From a bacterium (GTDB taxonomy: Bacteria; Patescibacteriota; Patescibacteriia; UBA9934; GWF2-40-263), in the NCBI GenBank assembly GCA_020057555.1, contig JAGVFR010000009.1, forward strand, positions 1 through 32,241: a stretch of 32,241 bases of DNA, in the 5' to 3' direction. Below the pieces are notes generated by a model. It worked only from the letters and a program-made list of their open reading frames with translations. It was not told where the DNA came from and did no database searches. Below, piece by piece: positions 24,028-30,675 of this stretch (position 1 is the first letter of the stretch; every line of letters begins with the position of its first letter). The translations under genes were made by a program, and so were the position numbers.

Positions 24028-24059
24028 GACGTTACTTCGATCTGAAGAACGTCTTTTTT
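24028..24059 (+). terminator. Terminator of the 23509 gene
   Basis: GACGTTACTTC / GAAGAACGTC with one bulged A, then TTTTTT. It is a near-copy of the aminopeptidase terminator. Confidence 0.85.
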
Positions 24060-24070
24060 AATTGTATTCC

Positions 24071-24158
24071 GTCATTGCGAGGAGGAGCGAAGCGACGACG
24101 AAGCAATCTGTGTGTTTGAGAGATTGCTTCGTCCCGCCACGGCGGGACTCGCAATGAC
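24071..24158. repeat. REP/MITE-like palindromic repeat
   Basis: Ends GTCATTGCGAG and CTCGCAATGAC are inverted, and AAGCAATCT / AGATTGCTT form an inner pair. This GTCATTGCGAGG..CGAAGCAATC type is a widespread non-coding repeat in bacterial genomes. Confidence 0.8.
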
Positions 24159-24168
24159 GACAAATTGC

Positions 24169-24201
24169 GTCCCACTTCGCTCCTTCGGAGCTTCGTAGGA
24201 C
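24169..24201. repeat. Second REP-like hairpin
   Basis: GTCC...GGAC ends with an inner GCTCC-TTC-GGAGC hairpin, a common intergenic repeat type. Directly adjacent to the tmRNA terminator. Confidence 0.65.
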
Positions 24202-24240
24202 AACTAAAATAACTGACCTTGTGGTCAGTTATTTTAGTTG
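24201..24240 (-). terminator. tmRNA terminator
   Basis: A perfect 18-bp stem (24201-24218 with 24223-24240) with loop ACAA on the minus strand. The 3' arm is rich in T (GGTCAGTTATTTTAGTTG). It starts on the tmRNA CCA end, as in the tRNA-Asp unit. Confidence 0.85.
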
Positions 24241-24629
24241 GTGGAGCTGCGGGGAATTGAACCCCGGTCTGGTAAGGCTTCACATTATGATTTTTCCAAG
24301 CTCATTTCCACTTGTTTGCAAGCGCGCGCTTGAAGTAGAAACAAATGCGCGTGCAGGTGTTGATCGCAATTCTCGAAAGTGCGAGACCAACGACCGCACT
24401 TTCCAGCTCACATTTATGACGCCGCGATTCGATTATTGAGCATCACCGAGGCGGACGGTTCTCGGGTATTAAGCGAGAACAGGGGCGAATGTTGGAACGC
24501 TGAAAGCGTTCTTAATTTTCGCAATGACGTTGTTTGCATTTATCGTCTTGTGCGGATTGATTTACGAGAAGCCGCACCTGCTCGGCTTGATCACAATGTA
24601 AGGGACTTCCATCGATACCGATCAGCCCC
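24239..24629 (-). ncRNA. ssrA: Transfer-messenger RNA (tmRNA)
   Basis: 391 nt on the minus strand. The tRNA-like ends are clear: 5' GGGGCTG pairs with 3' CAGCTCC, discriminator A and encoded CCA, and the T arm GGGG-TTCAATT-CCCC is intact. The 5' part reads GGGGCTGATCGGTATCGATG. A resume codon GCA and a tag frame lie at 24537-24469. tmRNA with SmpB (21065-21508) rescues stalled ribosomes and tags the nascent protein for proteolysis. It has a strong promoter (24696-24724), a ~60-nt precursor leader and a terminator. Confidence 0.95.
24469..24537 (-). other. tmRNA tag reading frame
   Basis: From GCA (24537-24535) the frame runs 22 codons to TAA (24471-24469). The tag begins ANNVIAKIK and ends TFAPVLA. 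The AN start and hydrophobic -LA end fit known tags, but it is about twice the usual ~10 residues and lacks the common ALAA end. The resume point is inferred by analogy with ANDENYALAA-type tags. Confidence 0.75.
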
Positions 24630-24641
24630 GAAAGTATTCTC

Positions 24642-24687
24642 TGTCATCCTGAGTGCAATGGGGGATCTCTTAGAGAGAGATTTCCCC
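24642..24687. repeat. REP-like repeat in the pre-tmRNA leader
   Basis: A GTCATCCTGAG-type repeat with hairpin GGGGATCTCT / AGAGATTTCCCC (24661-24687). It lies between the ssrA promoter and the mature 5' end, so it should be removed during maturation. Confidence 0.65.
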
Positions 24688-24695
24688 GTCGAGTA

Positions 24696-24724
24696 AAGAT
24701 AAAGCAATTTTGCGTTTTTGTCAA
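24696..24724 (-). promoter_or_regulatory. Predicted ssrA promoter
   Basis: Minus strand: -35 TTGACA (24724-24719), 17-nt spacer, -10 TATCTT (24701-24696). Confidence 0.8.
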
Positions 24725-24760
24725 TCGTGTGCTTGAGACCGTTGAAAAACTCTAATTATT

Positions 24761-24824
24761 GCCTGAGCTTGTCGAAGGCAGTACTTCTGTCGTGACAAAA
24801 TTTTACTCCTTCGACAGGCTTAGG
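24761..24824. repeat. Inverted pair of the CCTGAGC-TGTCGAAGG repeat
   Basis: GCCTGAGCTTGTCGAAGG at 24761-24778 faces CCTTCGACAGGCTTAGG at 24808-24824, forming a potential hairpin. The pair separates the divergent ssrA and pgpA promoters. Single copies lie at 15348 and 28997. Confidence 0.75.
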
Positions 24825-24834
24825 AAATATAGTT

Positions 24835-24863
24835 TTGACATCCTGATCGCCGCAAGATAATGT
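24835..24863 (+). promoter_or_regulatory. Predicted pgpA promoter
   Basis: -35 TTGACA (24835-24840), 17-nt spacer, -10 TAATGT (24858-24863). Confidence 0.6.
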
Positions 24864-24895
24864 TTCGGCGTTGGAATATCCAACAAGAGGATTAA

Positions 24896-25459
24896 ATGAA
24901 GAAGGCTTTGCAATTCGTTTGTCTCTGGATCGCAACAACGTCATTTTCAGGTTTGATTCCTGGTTATCTCTTGAACAAACCAGGAAAGATGGGAGGAACA
25001 GCAGGAGCGCTTGTTGCGCTTCTTGTTCAGTACCACATGCTCAACTCGTCATTGACGACAATGCTTTGGTTCGTCATCGCGAGTTTCGCGATCGGATGGA
25101 TTGTTGTTTCGACAGCAGAACGTTATTTGCTTGAGCTGTACGGCCCACGCAGACGTCACACTGGCGATGTTGTCTTAAGTGATTTCAACGAGACAAACAT
25201 TGATGAGTTCCACGGCCAACTTCTCGCAGGTCTTCCGATCTGGTTCTTTGACATGGACGTTGACAAAAGTGCATGGTGGCTTCTCATCATCTCTTTCGTC
25301 CTGTTTCGTTTCTACGACATTCTCAAACCATGTCCGATCGATTCTGTTGAACGTCTGACAGAAGGAACTGGTTTCGGCGTGATGATTGATGACACATTGG
25401 CTGGCTTCATGGCCGCCGCAGTTATGTTCGGACTGATTTCGTTCATGGTGTTTACTTGA
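24896..25459 (+). CDS. pgpA: Phosphatidylglycerophosphatase A-like protein
   Basis: 187 residues. The PgpA features are an N-terminal GLIPGYLLNKPGKMGGTAGAL (Pro-Gly-Thr block), NIDEFHGQLLAGLP (DExxG core), FRFYDILKPCPIDSVE and GFGVMIDDTLAGFMAA (MxDDxxAG). About four membrane helices are visible. PgpA dephosphorylates phosphatidylglycerol phosphate to phosphatidylglycerol. Two features are less typical: an HTGDVVLSDFNETN insertion before the DE motif and the Phe-His after it. GAGG lies 6 nt before the ATG. The stop codon lies within the -35 box of the next promoter. Confidence 0.85.
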   Translation: MKKALQFVCLWIATTSFSGLIPGYLLNKPGKMGGTAGALVALLVQYHMLNSSLTTMLWFVIASFAIGWIVVSTAERYLLELYGPRRRHTGDVVLSDFNETNIDEFHGQLLAGLPIWFFDMDVDKSAWWLLIISFVLFRFYDILKPCPIDSVERLTEGTGFGVMIDDTLAGFMAAAVMFGLISFMVFT

Positions 25460-25484
25460 CAAGAACATCGCGCGTCACTAATCT
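25456..25484 (+). promoter_or_regulatory. Predicted promoter of the 25522 gene
   Basis: -35 TTGACA (25456-25461, overlapping the pgpA stop), 17-nt spacer, -10 TAATCT (25479-25484). The 26585 gene has a matching promoter with the same distance from the -10 to a shared GTTCCAGG. Confidence 0.75.
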
Positions 25485-25521
25485 TCAACAGTTCCAGGCG
25501 TGAGCTTGGATGGAGGTAAGA

Positions 25522-26505
25522 ATGGCAAGAAGGAGATCTGTTGATCGAAGTGCGCGGCCAGATCCAACAAAAGCAGAGGTTGCTCTGCGTTGGAAGGTGA
25601 AGATTCTCCCTGAAGGCGAAGTTCAAGTCACGGACGTCACCACAACGCCAGCAACTGCAACTGCTGAAATTGAAACTGCAATGAAGAGTTGGTTCGAGAG
25701 GAACAATATCGAGTTAGCGCCTGGCAAATATGCACTGAATTTCGGGGTGCATACAGGCATACAATTTCTGCAGTTTCCGAAAGAGCTTGATGCTGAATCA
25801 CGGAACAAGATTGTTACAACTCTGATTCCGTTTCTGGCAGACAGAGCAGTTCTACTTTCTTCGGAGTTCGCGCGATTCCCAAGCGACGATGAGATTCGTG
25901 AAGGCGCCGAAGAGGTGGTCGGAGAGATATTCAACCATCTAATGCGACTCACTGGTGGGTGTGGAGAAGTACCGGAACAGGTTGACTATTCACACATTCG
26001 CACAGGGTGCATTTCAGTCGTTGGTTCTTCCTCACGACTGGGAATGTACGACAATCATCAAAAGAACAGCATGCTTCAAGCGGTTGAAAATTATCTGAGC
26101 GAAGTCACTGGGATGATTCGTTTCGGCACAGGGAAAGCAACCTTTGAGTTCGCGGAAGGCAAGCCAGTCGTCATTGTCGATTTCGCAATGCATGACGTCT
26201 TCACTCAAGCCGTCAATGGGATGCTTGCCAAGCGCTTCGCAAGGATTCTCGCTGAAGTCGAATCCGAAGTCATCACTTCAATGTCAAGAGATCTGCACAA
26301 GTATTTCGCCGTTGCGTCGGGAGCACTTGCGCAGATAGCCGAGGGCTACGGCTTCGCGCTTGAGCCTACTGCACCGATCGAACCACCGCCTCCAGCGGAA
26401 GAACCTATCGCACCGGTCGAGCCGGTTGCTGCTGCGCCTGCACAGCCTGCGCCTGCAGAAACACCGGAACCTTCTGTTCCGGTTGGTGAGACTGCTTCGG
26501 TATAG
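25522..26505 (+). CDS. Unrecognised protein family, tandem paralogue 1
   Basis: 327 residues from the ATG at 25522, 7 nt after GGAGG; the ATG at 25510 would sit on that site. The N-terminal ~45 residues are basic then beta-rich (ARRRSVDRSARPDPTKAEVA ... LPEGEVQVTDV) and nearly identical in DNA to paralogue 2. A middle alpha/beta region of ~220 residues follows, with shared blocks EFARFPSD-EIREG and MLAKRFARILAEVE. A Pro/Glu/Ala-rich tail of ~45 residues ends it. No signal peptide, membrane segment or known motif. GC-rich codon use relative to the core genes. Function unknown. Confidence 0.8.
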   Translation: MARRRSVDRSARPDPTKAEVALRWKVKILPEGEVQVTDVTTTPATATAEIETAMKSWFERNNIELAPGKYALNFGVHTGIQFLQFPKELDAESRNKIVTTLIPFLADRAVLLSSEFARFPSDDEIREGAEEVVGEIFNHLMRLTGGCGEVPEQVDYSHIRTGCISVVGSSSRLGMYDNHQKNSMLQAVENYLSEVTGMIRFGTGKATFEFAEGKPVVIVDFAMHDVFTQAVNGMLAKRFARILAEVESEVITSMSRDLHKYFAVASGALAQIAEGYGFALEPTAPIEPPPPAEEPIAPVEPVAAAPAQPAPAETPEPSVPVGETASV

Positions 26506-26512
26506 CCTCTCT

Positions 26513-26539
26513 AGCGTCCTTGACATGGGCGCTTTTTTT
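26513..26539 (+). terminator. Terminator of paralogue 1
   Basis: AGCGTCC / GGGCGCT (one G.T) with loop TTGACAT, then TTTTTTT. The loop carries the -35 box of the next promoter. Confidence 0.8.
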
Positions 26540-26548
26540 AATTAACGT
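26520..26548 (+). promoter_or_regulatory. Predicted promoter of paralogue 2, inside the terminator
   Basis: -35 TTGACA (26520-26525) lies in the terminator loop, with a 17-nt spacer and -10 TAACGT (26543-26548). It is positionally equivalent to the promoter of paralogue 1. Confidence 0.6.
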
Positions 26549-26584
26549 TTTTGTGTTCCAGGTAAAACTTGGATGGAGGCAAGA

Positions 26585-27523
26585 ATGTCAAGAAGGAGAT
26601 CCGTTGATCGAAGTGCACGGCCAGATCCAACAAAAGCAGAGGTTGCTCTGCGTTGGAAGGTGAAGATTCTCCCTGAAGGCGAAGTTCAAGTCACGGACGT
26701 TACAACAATTCCGGACAGTGACACGTCAAAAATGGACATCGCGGGATTCTGCGCGAAGAAGAACATCAGACTGGTGGCAGGCCAATACATTCTGCGTTTC
26801 GGTGTACACAACGGAATGTCAGATCCAGTATTTCCAAAGGAACTCGACAGCGAATCGAGGGTGAATCTCTACATCGCTTTCATTCCTGATCTAGCGATCA
26901 ACGCGTCGGCTCTTTCAAGTGAGTTCGCGCGATTCCCAAGCGACAACGAGATCCGAGAAGGTGTTATCGAGACAGTCACAATAGTCTTCGATAATCTGAT
27001 GCCGATTCCAGATGAGGATGGAAAAATTCCGGTAAGCATAGACTTATCGAAATTGCGCCCAGGATTCATTTCTGTCATTGGCGCAGAATGCGTTCAGTGC
27101 ATGGGACGGTGTGATCAACAGATGCCGATGGGAGAAGTTCTCCACAAGTTTCTGGCAGTGTACGACACGAAAGGTGTCGAATTCGGCAATGGAATGGCCA
27201 TGATTGGGTTTGATACTGGCGAGTGCGTCGTGAAGGTCGGTTATCGGCATTTGTCGCACGAATTTGTCTTCGCTCATTCTGTAAACAACATGCTTGCCAA
27301 GCGCTTCGCGAAGATTCTCGCTGAAGTCGAGTATGATCTTATGGCAAGATATTCCAGAGACACGCTTAAAATCTGCACTGACATAACAAGCTGTCTCTTG
27401 CGGATTGCTAACGTTTACGGCTTCGCGATTTCAGGTTCAGAACCCGTGACAGAACCAGTCACCACTGCAGAGCATGCACCTACCGCTCCGGTCGAGCCAA
27501 TTACTCTCACCCCTAAACTTTGA
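26585..27523 (+). CDS. Unrecognised protein family, tandem paralogue 2
   Basis: 312 residues from the ATG at 26585 (GGAGG 7 nt upstream). The first ~130 nt, including the ribosome binding site, differ from paralogue 1 at only a few positions. The protein then diverges strongly, with later shared blocks RFGVH, SSEFARFPSDNEIREG and VNNMLAKRFAKILAEVE. Four Cys lie in the middle (AECVQCMGRC region and GECVVKV) where paralogue 1 has none of the first three. The Pro/Glu tail is shorter. It is probably an old tandem duplication with later homogenisation of the 5' end. Function unknown. Confidence 0.8.
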   Translation: MSRRRSVDRSARPDPTKAEVALRWKVKILPEGEVQVTDVTTIPDSDTSKMDIAGFCAKKNIRLVAGQYILRFGVHNGMSDPVFPKELDSESRVNLYIAFIPDLAINASALSSEFARFPSDNEIREGVIETVTIVFDNLMPIPDEDGKIPVSIDLSKLRPGFISVIGAECVQCMGRCDQQMPMGEVLHKFLAVYDTKGVEFGNGMAMIGFDTGECVVKVGYRHLSHEFVFAHSVNNMLAKRFAKILAEVEYDLMARYSRDTLKICTDITSCLLRIANVYGFAISGSEPVTEPVTTAEHAPTAPVEPITLTPKL

Positions 27524-27545
27524 AAAAAGTTCGGGGTGTTTTTTT
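27508..27545 (+). terminator. Terminator of paralogue 2
   Basis: CACCCC / GGGGTG with inner AACTTT / AAAGTT, then TTTTTTT; it overlaps the stop codon. Confidence 0.85.
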
Positions 27546-27551
27546 GTTTTG

Positions 27552-27560
27552 TGCTATACT
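27552..27560 (+). promoter_or_regulatory. Extended -10 promoter of the AI-2E-type gene
   Basis: TGCTATACT is an extended -10 directly after the terminator T-run, with no good -35. The ATG at 27571 is 10 nt downstream, so the mRNA may be leaderless. Confidence 0.55.
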
Positions 27561-27570
27561 TTCTTTAACT

Positions 27571-28584
27571 ATGCGTCCTTCCGAAACAATCAGCATTTCA
27601 ACCGGGACTTTTTTCAAAGCCGTGGCAATTATTCTTGGTTTGTGGTTTTTGTGGTTTGTTCGCGAGATTGTCGCGATATTAGTTGTCGCGATCATGCTTG
27701 CTTCAGTTATTGATCCGTTCGCTGATTGGTTTGCGAAGCATCGTATTCCTCGCGGTCTTGCCGTTCTCATTGTTTATACAATTCTTCTCGCTCTTGCTTC
27801 AGTCATCATAGTTGTCTTGGCTCCGATCATTGCCGAACAGTCAGTTCAACTCGTTCAAAACATCTCATCGCGTTCAACTGAAATTTTTGATTCTTTTGTT
27901 CGGTTTCAAGCAAAACATCAAATCGTTGAAAGCATCACGACAAGCATTCAATCATTCCAACAAAATATTTCATCTTCCGCAAATTCACTTTTCACAACTG
28001 TCAAAGGTTTTTTTGGAGGACTTGCCGCTCTTTTGATTGTGCTTGTGCTCGCGTTTTATTTGGTTGTTGAAGAAGACAGTATGCGCAAGTATTTCAAAAC
28101 TCTCGCGCCGGTTGAGTATCAACCATACATCACTCAGCTTCTCAAAAAAATGCAAGCGAAAATTGGCGCGTGGCTTCGCGGACAAATCATTCTTGGATTT
28201 TTTGTTGGATTAGTTGTTTACATTGGACTCAAATTACTCGGCGTACCATATGCACTTTTACTCGCTGTGATTGCAGGACTTTTCGAAATCGTTCCTTATG
28301 TCGGGCCGATCGTATCATTGATTCCAGCCGCGATAATCGGGTTTGCACAATCAACTGTAATCGGAGTCGCGACAGTGATTTTGTATTTAGTTATCCAACA
28401 AATAGAAAATAATGTGCTTGTGCCAAAGATCATGCAAAAAGTGACTGGCTTAAGTCCGATATTAAGTATTCTCGCGCTTCTTATTGGTTTGAAAGTTGGC
28501 GGAATTATTGGCGCGATTCTCGCGATTCCTCTTGCGACAATGATCGCCGTTGTTGTTGAAGACGCGTTCAAAGACACAGTATGA
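27571..28584 (+). CDS. AI-2E family transporter (PerM/YhhT-like)
   Basis: 337 residues from the ATG at 27571 (MRPSETISIS); the longer frame starts inside the terminator. The layout fits the family. Two helices at the start (FFKAVAIILGLWFLWF, IVAILVVAIMLASVIDPFADWF) are followed by PRGLAVLIVYTILLA and then a periplasmic-type helical stretch with coiled-coil character (residues ~90-150). A C-terminal block of helices contains LGVPYALLLAVIAGLFEIVPYVGPIVSLIPA and the closing ILAIPLATMIAVVVEDAF. Members export small molecules or act as Na+/H+ antiporters; autoinducer-2 transport should not be assumed. The stop overlaps the next start (ATGA). Confidence 0.93.
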   Translation: MRPSETISISTGTFFKAVAIILGLWFLWFVREIVAILVVAIMLASVIDPFADWFAKHRIPRGLAVLIVYTILLALASVIIVVLAPIIAEQSVQLVQNISSRSTEIFDSFVRFQAKHQIVESITTSIQSFQQNISSSANSLFTTVKGFFGGLAALLIVLVLAFYLVVEEDSMRKYFKTLAPVEYQPYITQLLKKMQAKIGAWLRGQIILGFFVGLVVYIGLKLLGVPYALLLAVIAGLFEIVPYVGPIVSLIPAAIIGFAQSTVIGVATVILYLVIQQIENNVLVPKIMQKVTGLSPILSILALLIGLKVGGIIGAILAIPLATMIAVVVEDAFKDTV

Positions 28585-28985
28585 TGATATTTCACCATCA
28601 CCATCGTTCTTTTTTTCTTCCGATTCTTGGACTGCTCACTGTCGGACTTGTTGTGTTTATGTTTTATAGTTTGACTGATTCGTTCAAACCACCAGAATTT
28701 TCTCAACAAGTTATAACACCTGTTTCATCACAAGAATATACAAACAGCATAAAAACGATTGGGGGAAAATTTGTGGAATCATATGGTGTCGCAGAAAATG
28801 ATATTGCGCGTTTGGTCATAGTTGAAAATACACTTTCTGAATTGCTCGCGCTTCGCGTGCCAGTTGAGTTTAAGGAGATACATCTTGAACTTGCAGTAAT
28901 TCTTAGCCAGATGCAAACAGCGTTAAAAGCACAAGACACAAAACAAGCGCAAAATTTATTCGCGACATGGGAACAAGAATATTGA
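28581..28985 (+). CDS. Small single-pass membrane protein, hypothetical
   Basis: 134 residues. It starts MMIFHHHHRS, a natural four-His run, followed by a membrane segment (residues ~11-30, FFLPILGLLTVGLVVFMFYS). The ~100-residue outside part is mostly helical with no Cys (ENTLSELLALRVPVEFKEIHLELAVILSQMQTAL). Either ATG at 28581 or 28584 could be used. It overlaps the transporter gene by 4 bp, so co-translation is likely. Function unknown. Confidence 0.75.
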   Translation: MMIFHHHHRSFFLPILGLLTVGLVVFMFYSLTDSFKPPEFSQQVITPVSSQEYTNSIKTIGGKFVESYGVAENDIARLVIVENTLSELLALRVPVEFKEIHLELAVILSQMQTALKAQDTKQAQNLFATWEQEY

Positions 28986-28996
28986 TATAAGTTATT

Positions 28997-29020
28997 GCCT
29001 GAGCAACGTCGAAGGCAGTA
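28997..29020. repeat. Dispersed GCCTGAGC..GTCGAAGGCAGTA repeat
   Basis: Another copy of the repeat at 15348 and 24761, with AA inserted in the middle (GAGCAACGTCGAAGG). It lies in the 57-nt gap between two small membrane-protein genes. Confidence 0.7.
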
Positions 29021-29042
29021 GATAAAAAGGGAATAAATATCT

Positions 29043-29774
29043 ATGTCCAGAATCGAAAAAGGCTCTGATGTAAAAGAAGAATTGCAACAGATGAAAGGGG
29101 AAGTGATAAAAGAAATTAGTTCAAAAAAACAACGCCATTCGTTTCGAAGTTGTTTTGTTATTTTTTTTATTTTGATTATTTGTATATTAGTTGTTGCCGC
29201 ATGGGCTGTCGCATCAACCGGTGTTATTAACGTTCCAGTGTTTAGTAAGTTTGCTTATAACAAACCAGAACCGGAGCGCATTGTTACTCCAGGAGTTCCA
29301 CTTGAAAAAGTTATTGAAGAGCAGGTCATATCAAAATTAGCAACAGGTTCTGTAAACAAACCAATCTCGCTCTCGCTTAGTGAATCATCTCTCACAGCAT
29401 CTTTGCGTTCTGTTCTTGAATCAAGCGCTGATGGATTTATTGATGCGTCATTTTCTCAAGCAACAATATCTCAAGATCGCGGTTTAACTTTTTTCTTACC
29501 GCTTGAAAAATCAAAGTCAGGTTCCGCGCTTTCTATTTCAGTCAAAGCAAATATAAAAGATGGAAAATTAGAGCTTGTTCCAGAAGAATTTAAAATCGGT
29601 TCTTTACATGTACCAGATTCGTTTATAGCTCTATTTATTCAATCGTTTTTGAAGGACCAACTCGCTGATGCAAATAAAATTCTCGGATCGTATGTGGAAG
29701 TTCAGGAGATTGAATATAATGATGGATCTGTTATTGTAAGCGGGAAAATATCAGCAGAAGTTAAAGAAGAATAA
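29043..29774 (+). CDS. Membrane-anchored protein, possibly DUF2140/YpmS-like
   Basis: 243 residues. A cytoplasmic N-terminus with coiled-coil character (VKEELQQMKGEVIKEISSKKQ) precedes one membrane segment (residues ~36-60, SCFVIFFILIICILVVAAWAVA). The outside domain of ~175 residues alternates strands and short helices (SLSLSESSLTASLRSVLE ... SALSISVKANIKDGKLELVPEEFKIGSLHVP ... DGSVIVSGKI). That pattern resembles YpmS/DUF2140-type proteins, but no diagnostic residue is visible, so the family call is tentative. Function unknown. A structured element follows 14 nt after the stop. Confidence 0.75.
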   Translation: MSRIEKGSDVKEELQQMKGEVIKEISSKKQRHSFRSCFVIFFILIICILVVAAWAVASTGVINVPVFSKFAYNKPEPERIVTPGVPLEKVIEEQVISKLATGSVNKPISLSLSESSLTASLRSVLESSADGFIDASFSQATISQDRGLTFFLPLEKSKSGSALSISVKANIKDGKLELVPEEFKIGSLHVPDSFIALFIQSFLKDQLADANKILGSYVEVQEIEYNDGSVIVSGKISAEVKEE

Positions 29775-29788
29775 GTGTTGGCCTTAAA

Positions 29789-29860
29789 GAGCGGTTTGTA
29801 CCATGTCGGAGGGAACAGCGGCGAGGAGTCCGCTGGCCCGGAGACATGGTACAACCGCTC
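29789..29860 (+). ncRNA. Structured RNA-like element, copy A (unrecognised)
   Basis: A 72-nt hairpin. The outer stem GAGCGGTTTGTACCATGTC pairs with GACATGGTACAACCGCTC (18 bp, one bulged T). The core can form a GGA/GGA purine internal loop, a GGG/CCC pair, an AAC/GG loop and a 5-bp AGCGG/CCGCT stem closed by loop CGAGGAGT. The core AGGGAACAGCGGCGA and TGGCCCGGAGACATGG is shared with copy B (10865-10945). No T-run follows, so it is not a terminator. It fills the gap between two co-directional genes and ends 3 nt before a possible start codon, where it could affect translation. Confidence 0.55.
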
Positions 29861-29863
29861 CTG

Positions 29864-30637
29864 ATGATTAACATGATTTTAATCCACCGTCTTACTCCAT
29901 TTGCGATCGGACTTATTGTTTCGCTTGGTTTTGCTTCGATTTTATTTTCACAAATCTCTCCAGTTTTGAGTCTTGTTTTGACAGTCGTTTTGATTGCGCT
30001 TTTGTACGCGCGTCTTCTTCACTTCAAAATTCGCACGTTTCAATTTTGGCATTTTCTTGGAACACCAACTTTGTATTTACTTTCATCTTTTGGGATGATC
30101 TTTTTGTTTGAACAACAAACAATATCTTTAACTCTCGCTATTTTGACAGTTTTATTTCTTGTTCTTTTTGCAGAATATATTTTCCAATTCACACATCTTC
30201 CAAGTCAGTATCAACCTTACTCAATTGAATATCTAACTCTCTTGTTGAACGTTCTTACGATTTTTTTTCTATCTTCAGTTGCTTACGGAGTCAATCTATT
30301 AGCTCAAGTTCCTCTTTGGATTCTTGCTCCAATTTTTTTTCTTCTCTCGCTTTTCATTCTTTATGGAACACTTTGGGTAAGTAAAGCCGATGAAGCAAGA
30401 TCAAAGCCATACGCGCTAGCTGGTTCAATTCTAACAACGGAATTTTTCGTTACTCTTGCGTTTTTACCAAGCGGTTTGTACACGAACGCCGCGCTCATCA
30501 CTTTGTTTTTTTATTTGTTCCTTGGATTGACACGTGCCGAAGTTCGCCATAAGCTCTCCAAACAAGTCGCGCTTAGATATCTGATTACAGCCACGATTTT
30601 GCTTATTTTGATTGTTGCAAGCGCAAATTGGTTATAA
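29864..30637 (+). CDS. Polytopic membrane protein, hypothetical
   Basis: 257 residues from the ATG at 29864; the ATG at 29873 (MILIHRL) is equally possible, and the longer frame from 29846 would lie within the hairpin. About eight hydrophobic segments cover most of the chain, with short polar links (FKIRTFQF, THLPSQYQPYS, VSKADEARSKPY). There is no family motif I recognise. Its tail overlaps a longer alternative frame of the next gene. It lies between a structured element and the HtrA-like pseudoprotease. Function unknown. Confidence 0.75.
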   Translation: MINMILIHRLTPFAIGLIVSLGFASILFSQISPVLSLVLTVVLIALLYARLLHFKIRTFQFWHFLGTPTLYLLSSFGMIFLFEQQTISLTLAILTVLFLVLFAEYIFQFTHLPSQYQPYSIEYLTLLLNVLTIFFLSSVAYGVNLLAQVPLWILAPIFFLLSLFILYGTLWVSKADEARSKPYALAGSILTTEFFVTLAFLPSGLYTNAALITLFFYLFLGLTRAEVRHKLSKQVALRYLITATILLILIVASANWL

Positions 30638-30675
30638 AAACATTTCCAACCTTTCAGTCCTTTCTGACCTTTTTT

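Noticed and set aside
24379-24696. 105-residue plus-strand open frame
   Set aside because: It lies antisense to tmRNA and has no ribosome binding site.
28590-28605. HHHH run as an engineered tag
   Set aside because: It sits in a natural gene overlap without vector sequence and is only four codons (CAC/CAT mixed).
29855-29868. CTGATGA after hairpin A as a hammerhead ribozyme core
   Set aside because: No GAAA partner or stem II follows, and the element's fold does not give the three hammerhead stems.
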